This document shows, piece by piece, positions 60,996-64,000 of a stretch of DNA of 64,000 nucleotides; position 1 is the first letter of the stretch; every line of letters begins with the position of its first letter. The DNA is from Phycisphaerales bacterium (GTDB lineage Bacteria; Planctomycetota; Phycisphaerae; Phycisphaerales; UBA1924), in the NCBI GenBank assembly GCA_028289195.1, contig JANQQR010000023.1:186001-250000 (forward strand), in the 5' to 3' direction. The position numbers and the translations under genes are program-made. Under the pieces are notes generated by a model. The model ran no database searches. It saw only the letters and a program-made list of their open reading frames with translations, and was not told the DNA's origin.

Positions 60996-63900
60996 ATGCG
61001 GTCCATTCGTGCTCTCGAGCGTGTGCTCGTCTGCGGACTGGTCGTCGCGGCTTGTTGCTGCGCGAGCCAGGGCCAGACAATCCTCCACGTGGATGCCGAC
61101 AGGCCCGCGGGGGGCGACGGGGCTTCGTGGGCTACCGCGTACCGACATCTCACCGACGCCCTCAGCGCAGCCGCGGCGATTCCCGCGCCGCGTGATGTGG
61201 AGATCTGGGTGGCCGAGGGCACGTACATGCCCGACGGCGGGTTCATCAATGATCAGGGGTTCACGCAGGGAACAGGGGATCGCAATGCGGGGTTCGCGAT
61301 ACTCGACGGTGTTTCGATGGTCGGGAGCTTCGTCGGGAACGAAGCGTCTGTAGACGATCGCCCCGATCTTTTCGCTCTGGGAATCGACCGCCCAAGGCCC
61401 ACTTCGGCCCTCTCGGGCAATCTCGCGAACAACTTTGAGAACCCCTTCGTCGGCCAGGGGCTTGACGAAAACAGCCTTCACGTTCTCACGACGACTGGTA
61501 GCGGTCCGGGTTCGGCAACATTCGATGGGCTCGACATCGTGTCGGGCAACGCGGACGTCACCGGCAACGACGACGATTCCGGCGGCGGGATCAGAGTCCT
61601 CGGAATCGGCTTTGAGATCAATCTCCGAGCATGCAGAATCGCGGGCAATCAATGTGCCCAGCTCGGAGGTGGTCTTTTTACTCGCGGGGTGTTCCGACTG
61701 CGCAACTGTGAGTTCAACGCCAACGCAACCACTCTGGGAGACGGGGGACATGTGTTCGCGGACAACGCTGGGTTCGCGGTCTTCTGCGCCTTCGTCAATG
61801 GCCGGGCCCGCTTGGACAACGAATCGCTGCCGGGCGGGAATGGAGCGGCCCTCGCGCTTCAGACAGGCGGTCCGTTTCAGTTCCAGAACTCTCGATTCAT
61901 CGACAATGTCGCGCAGGATTGGGGTGGCGTCCTGTGGGCAAACGCAGCCGGGCCGAGCTCTCCATTTTCCATCGTCTTCCAGAACTGCCTCATGGACGCG
62001 AATCTGGCGAACAGCCAAGGCGGCAGCTTCTGGGTGGGCGATGCGATTCTGCGCATCATCAATTGCACGCTCGTTGACAACGCGTCCGAAGTTGGATCGG
62101 TCGGCTATCTCGCCGCTCCCGGTTCGTCTCAGGTGTTCGTCGACAACAGCCTCTTTTCCGGGAACATTCCTATTCAGATGGGGCAGAGTGTCTTCTGGGG
62201 TGCGAACGACACCCTCATTGACATCGCCACCACGCTAAGAGATGAGTCCAGCTTCATCCTCGGATTCGGGGGTGCCAGCACGGTCATCGACGGTTCGATC
62301 CTCGAGCCCGCGCTCGGGTTGAAATCCGACTTCAGCCTCTCGGCTGCATCGCCCGCGATCGACGCGGGCCAGAGCGCCATGTACAGCAACAACCCACCCG
62401 AGGCACCCGAGCTACAGTATGGCCTTGACGAATTCGACATCGACGAAAATGGCCTGATGGCCGAAGCGCTCCCGCGAGACCTCACCGCGGCCGACCGATT
62501 CATCGACGTGCCAGGGATGGGTTCGGACGCAATCGACATCGGTGCCTACGAGTGGAACTCGCCGGCGATCACACAGGCGAGGTTGTACGTCGACGCCGAC
62601 GCTCCAGCGGGCGGCGATGGCGGGTCGTGGCAAACGGCGTTCCGACACCTGAATGAAGCGCTGGCCATTCCTCAGACGCTGCCGCAGCTAACGCCGATCG
62701 AGATCTGGGTCGCCGAGGGCACCTATATGCCCGACGGCGGCTACATCAACGACCAGGGGTTCACGCCGGGGTCGGGTGATATCACGGCAACGTTTGAGCT
62801 GATCGACGGGATCGAGATATATGGGAGTTTCATCGGGAGTGAGGATTCGATTGACCTGCGCCCGAGCCTTGGGCCGCTTGACCATCCGGTTCCCACGACA
62901 ATTCTGAGCGGGAATCTGTCGGACAATCTTGAGAATGTGAACTCGGGCGAGGGGTTCGCCGACAACTCGATGAATGTCTGCATCATCGACACCGGCACGA
63001 CCGGCGCTGGGAGGCTGGATGGCATCTCGATCGTCCGGGGCAATGGGCAGGGGCCAGCGCTCGCGAATGAAAGCCGCGGAGGAGCGATCCGGCACCTCTC
63101 GGATACGTTTGAGCTCGCAATAGAGAACTGCTCATTCCGCGAGAATCGTGCGCACGCAGGCGGAGCAACGTTCAATCTGGGACCGATGACCGTCGAGAAC
63201 AGCGTCTTCGAAGGCAACGTTGCGTGGGGCGGAGGATCAGTAGGGATCGGCGGCGCCATGTCGATCTTCGGCAATCTGCTGGTTGCCAACTGCCTGTTTT
63301 TCGAAAATCGGTCGTTCAACAACACGTCTCGCGGCGGCGCTGTGAACGTCTCTCCGAGCAGTGGACGGTTTCACCAATTCCAATGCTGCAGGTTCATAGC
63401 GAACGACGCGGCCCGCGGTGGCGCGGTCTACATCCGGAATTCACCCGACGCCCCGGTGCTCACGCGATTCCAGAACTGCCTCTTCAACGGGAACGGCGCC
63501 AGCGCGAGCCTCGGCGGTGCGTTCTACGCGTGGCGCGGCAACCTCCGCCTGTACAGCTGCACAGTGACTAGGAACGGCGGCCCATCGACCACGACCGGCG
63601 GAGTCGTCTACGCCGAACTCAACAGCGGCGTGCGGCTGCGGAGCACGATCCTGTCCGACAACCTGGGCAGCGGGGCTTGGCTCGCAGGAGACGCGCCGAT
63701 CGGCCCCGTTCTACGGATCTTCGACTCGATGTGGGACCGCTCGAGCGGGATCATCGGTGGCTGGCAGGAATCATCCACCGCTGGATCGACCGACGTCCCT
63801 GACTTCTTGTTTGTCGATCCGGCCGGCGTAGATGGAGTATTGGGAACCCTTGATGATGACTACACACCGGGCCAGGGATCGCCGGCGATCGATGCGGGGA

Positions 63901-64000
63901 ATGGCGGGTCGAACAATGAGTATTCGAATCCGACCGGGGATCCGCTGACCGGACACGGGGAGGACTACCTGGACATCGATAACGACGGGTTCACCCAGGA
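60996..64000 (+). CDS. Secreted two-module beta-helix protein, open at window edge
   Basis: The frame runs from ATG 60996 to the window end with no stop (about 1,000 codons read), so the gene is partial. A GGAGG site lies eight bases upstream. The signal peptide (MRSIRALERVLVCGLVVAA) ends near CASQGQ. The protein consists of two diverged copies of a module of about 500 residues. Each begins with LHVDADRPAGGDGASW or LYVDADAPAGGDGGSW, followed by IEIWVAEGTYMPDGG, then repeated short beta-helix turns with NC and FENN-like words, as in right-handed parallel beta-helix surface proteins (choice-of-anchor type). A sugar-binding or lyase role cannot be assigned. Confidence 0.85.
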   Translation, partial: MRSIRALERVLVCGLVVAACCCASQGQTILHVDADRPAGGDGASWATAYRHLTDALSAAAAIPAPRDVEIWVAEGTYMPDGGFINDQGFTQGTGDRNAGFAILDGVSMVGSFVGNEASVDDRPDLFALGIDRPRPTSALSGNLANNFENPFVGQGLDENSLHVLTTTGSGPGSATFDGLDIVSGNADVTGNDDDSGGGIRVLGIGFEINLRACRIAGNQCAQLGGGLFTRGVFRLRNCEFNANATTLGDGGHVFADNAGFAVFCAFVNGRARLDNESLPGGNGAALALQTGGPFQFQNSRFIDNVAQDWGGVLWANAAGPSSPFSIVFQNCLMDANLANSQGGSFWVGDAILRIINCTLVDNASEVGSVGYLAAPGSSQVFVDNSLFSGNIPIQMGQSVFWGANDTLIDIATTLRDESSFILGFGGASTVIDGSILEPALGLKSDFSLSAASPAIDAGQSAMYSNNPPEAPELQYGLDEFDIDENGLMAEALPRDLTAADRFIDVPGMGSDAIDIGAYEWNSPAITQARLYVDADAPAGGDGGSWQTAFRHLNEALAIPQTLPQLTPIEIWVAEGTYMPDGGYINDQGFTPGSGDITATFELIDGIEIYGSFIGSEDSIDLRPSLGPLDHPVPTTILSGNLSDNLENVNSGEGFADNSMNVCIIDTGTTGAGRLDGISIVRGNGQGPALANESRGGAIRHLSDTFELAIENCSFRENRAHAGGATFNLGPMTVENSVFEGNVAWGGGSVGIGGAMSIFGNLLVANCLFFENRSFNNTSRGGAVNVSPSSGRFHQFQCCRFIANDAARGGAVYIRNSPDAPVLTRFQNCLFNGNGASASLGGAFYAWRGNLRLYSCTVTRNGGPSTTTGGVVYAELNSGVRLRSTILSDNLGSGAWLAGDAPIGPVLRIFDSMWDRSSGIIGGWQESSTAGSTDVPDFLFVDPAGVDGVLGTLDDDYTPGQGSPAIDAGNGGSNNEYSNPTGDPLTGHGEDYLDIDNDGFTQ

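Noticed and set aside
1-64000. Mobile elements, integrases and phage genes
   Set aside because: No transposase, integrase or phage structural protein was found, and no terminal inverted repeats bound a gene.

Overview
The window is high-GC bacterial chromosome with dense genes and almost no spacer. It most likely comes from a marine or aquatic member of the Planctomycetota, class Phycisphaerae. The clues are secreted proteins ending in dockerin-like calcium-loop tails, a CGYDLxG...CPECG zinc ribbon of the kind common in planctomycetes, two sigma-factor/Ser-Thr-kinase-TPR loci, DUF1573, an HU protein with a tail, and a futalosine-pathway menaquinone gene. This assignment is inference from gene content; there is no rRNA or other marker gene. 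I saw no transposase, phage gene, plasmid gene or CRISPR array.

Layout. 1-6.2 kb (minus strand): the edge of an unknown gene, a Nudix hydrolase, a 0.74-kb non-coding stretch with palindromes, a CstA-type transporter carrying two insertions, and a large secreted beta-solenoid protein. 6.3-11.1 kb: a SurA-like lipoprotein, a GYF/zinc-ribbon membrane protein, a metallo-beta-lactamase-fold hydrolase, ruvB and a small membrane protein. 11.2-16.6 kb: a VWA protein, a secreted HtrA-like protease, a small exported protein, a PLP gamma-family enzyme and an MFS transporter. 16.6-19.2 kb: two overlapping paralogous secreted proteins with Ig-like and dockerin-like domains. 19.3-26.8 kb: a UVR-motif protein, a primary-type sigma factor, then a minus-strand metabolic run (mscS-type channel, smpB, mqnD, an ACT protein, panC, gcvT). 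27-30 kb: tRNA-Arg(CCT), a DUF1573 protein with a clear terminator, a small lipoprotein, and HU behind a promoter and a structured leader.

30-42.4 kb is one long minus-strand gene train: ABC ATPase, GldF-GldG fusion, DUF4340 protein, giant AsmA/TamB-like protein, LOG-family protein, lipoprotein and YpdA-like flavoprotein. Several junctions are ATGA stop/start overlaps. It looks like a cell-envelope system. 42.6-48.2 kb holds a cupin, an ACT protein, an SDR, a secreted EEP-fold protein with a dockerin-like tail, a Nei-type glycosylase, a DUF454 protein and an HExxH lipoprotein.

48.3-60.9 kb has two signalling loci. The first is ECF sigma, membrane Ser/Thr kinase with TPRs, and exported histidine phosphatase, all overlapping. 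The second is a sigma-like gene with an overlapping unknown gene, divergent from a second membrane kinase with TPRs. Neither shows an anti-sigma gene. Between them lie an asparagine-synthase-like gene, an alpha/beta hydrolase, a GNAT, an NTF2-like protein and a SolA-type oxidase. From 60,996 to the right edge runs a secreted beta-helix protein open at the 3' end, made of two diverged copies of one long module.
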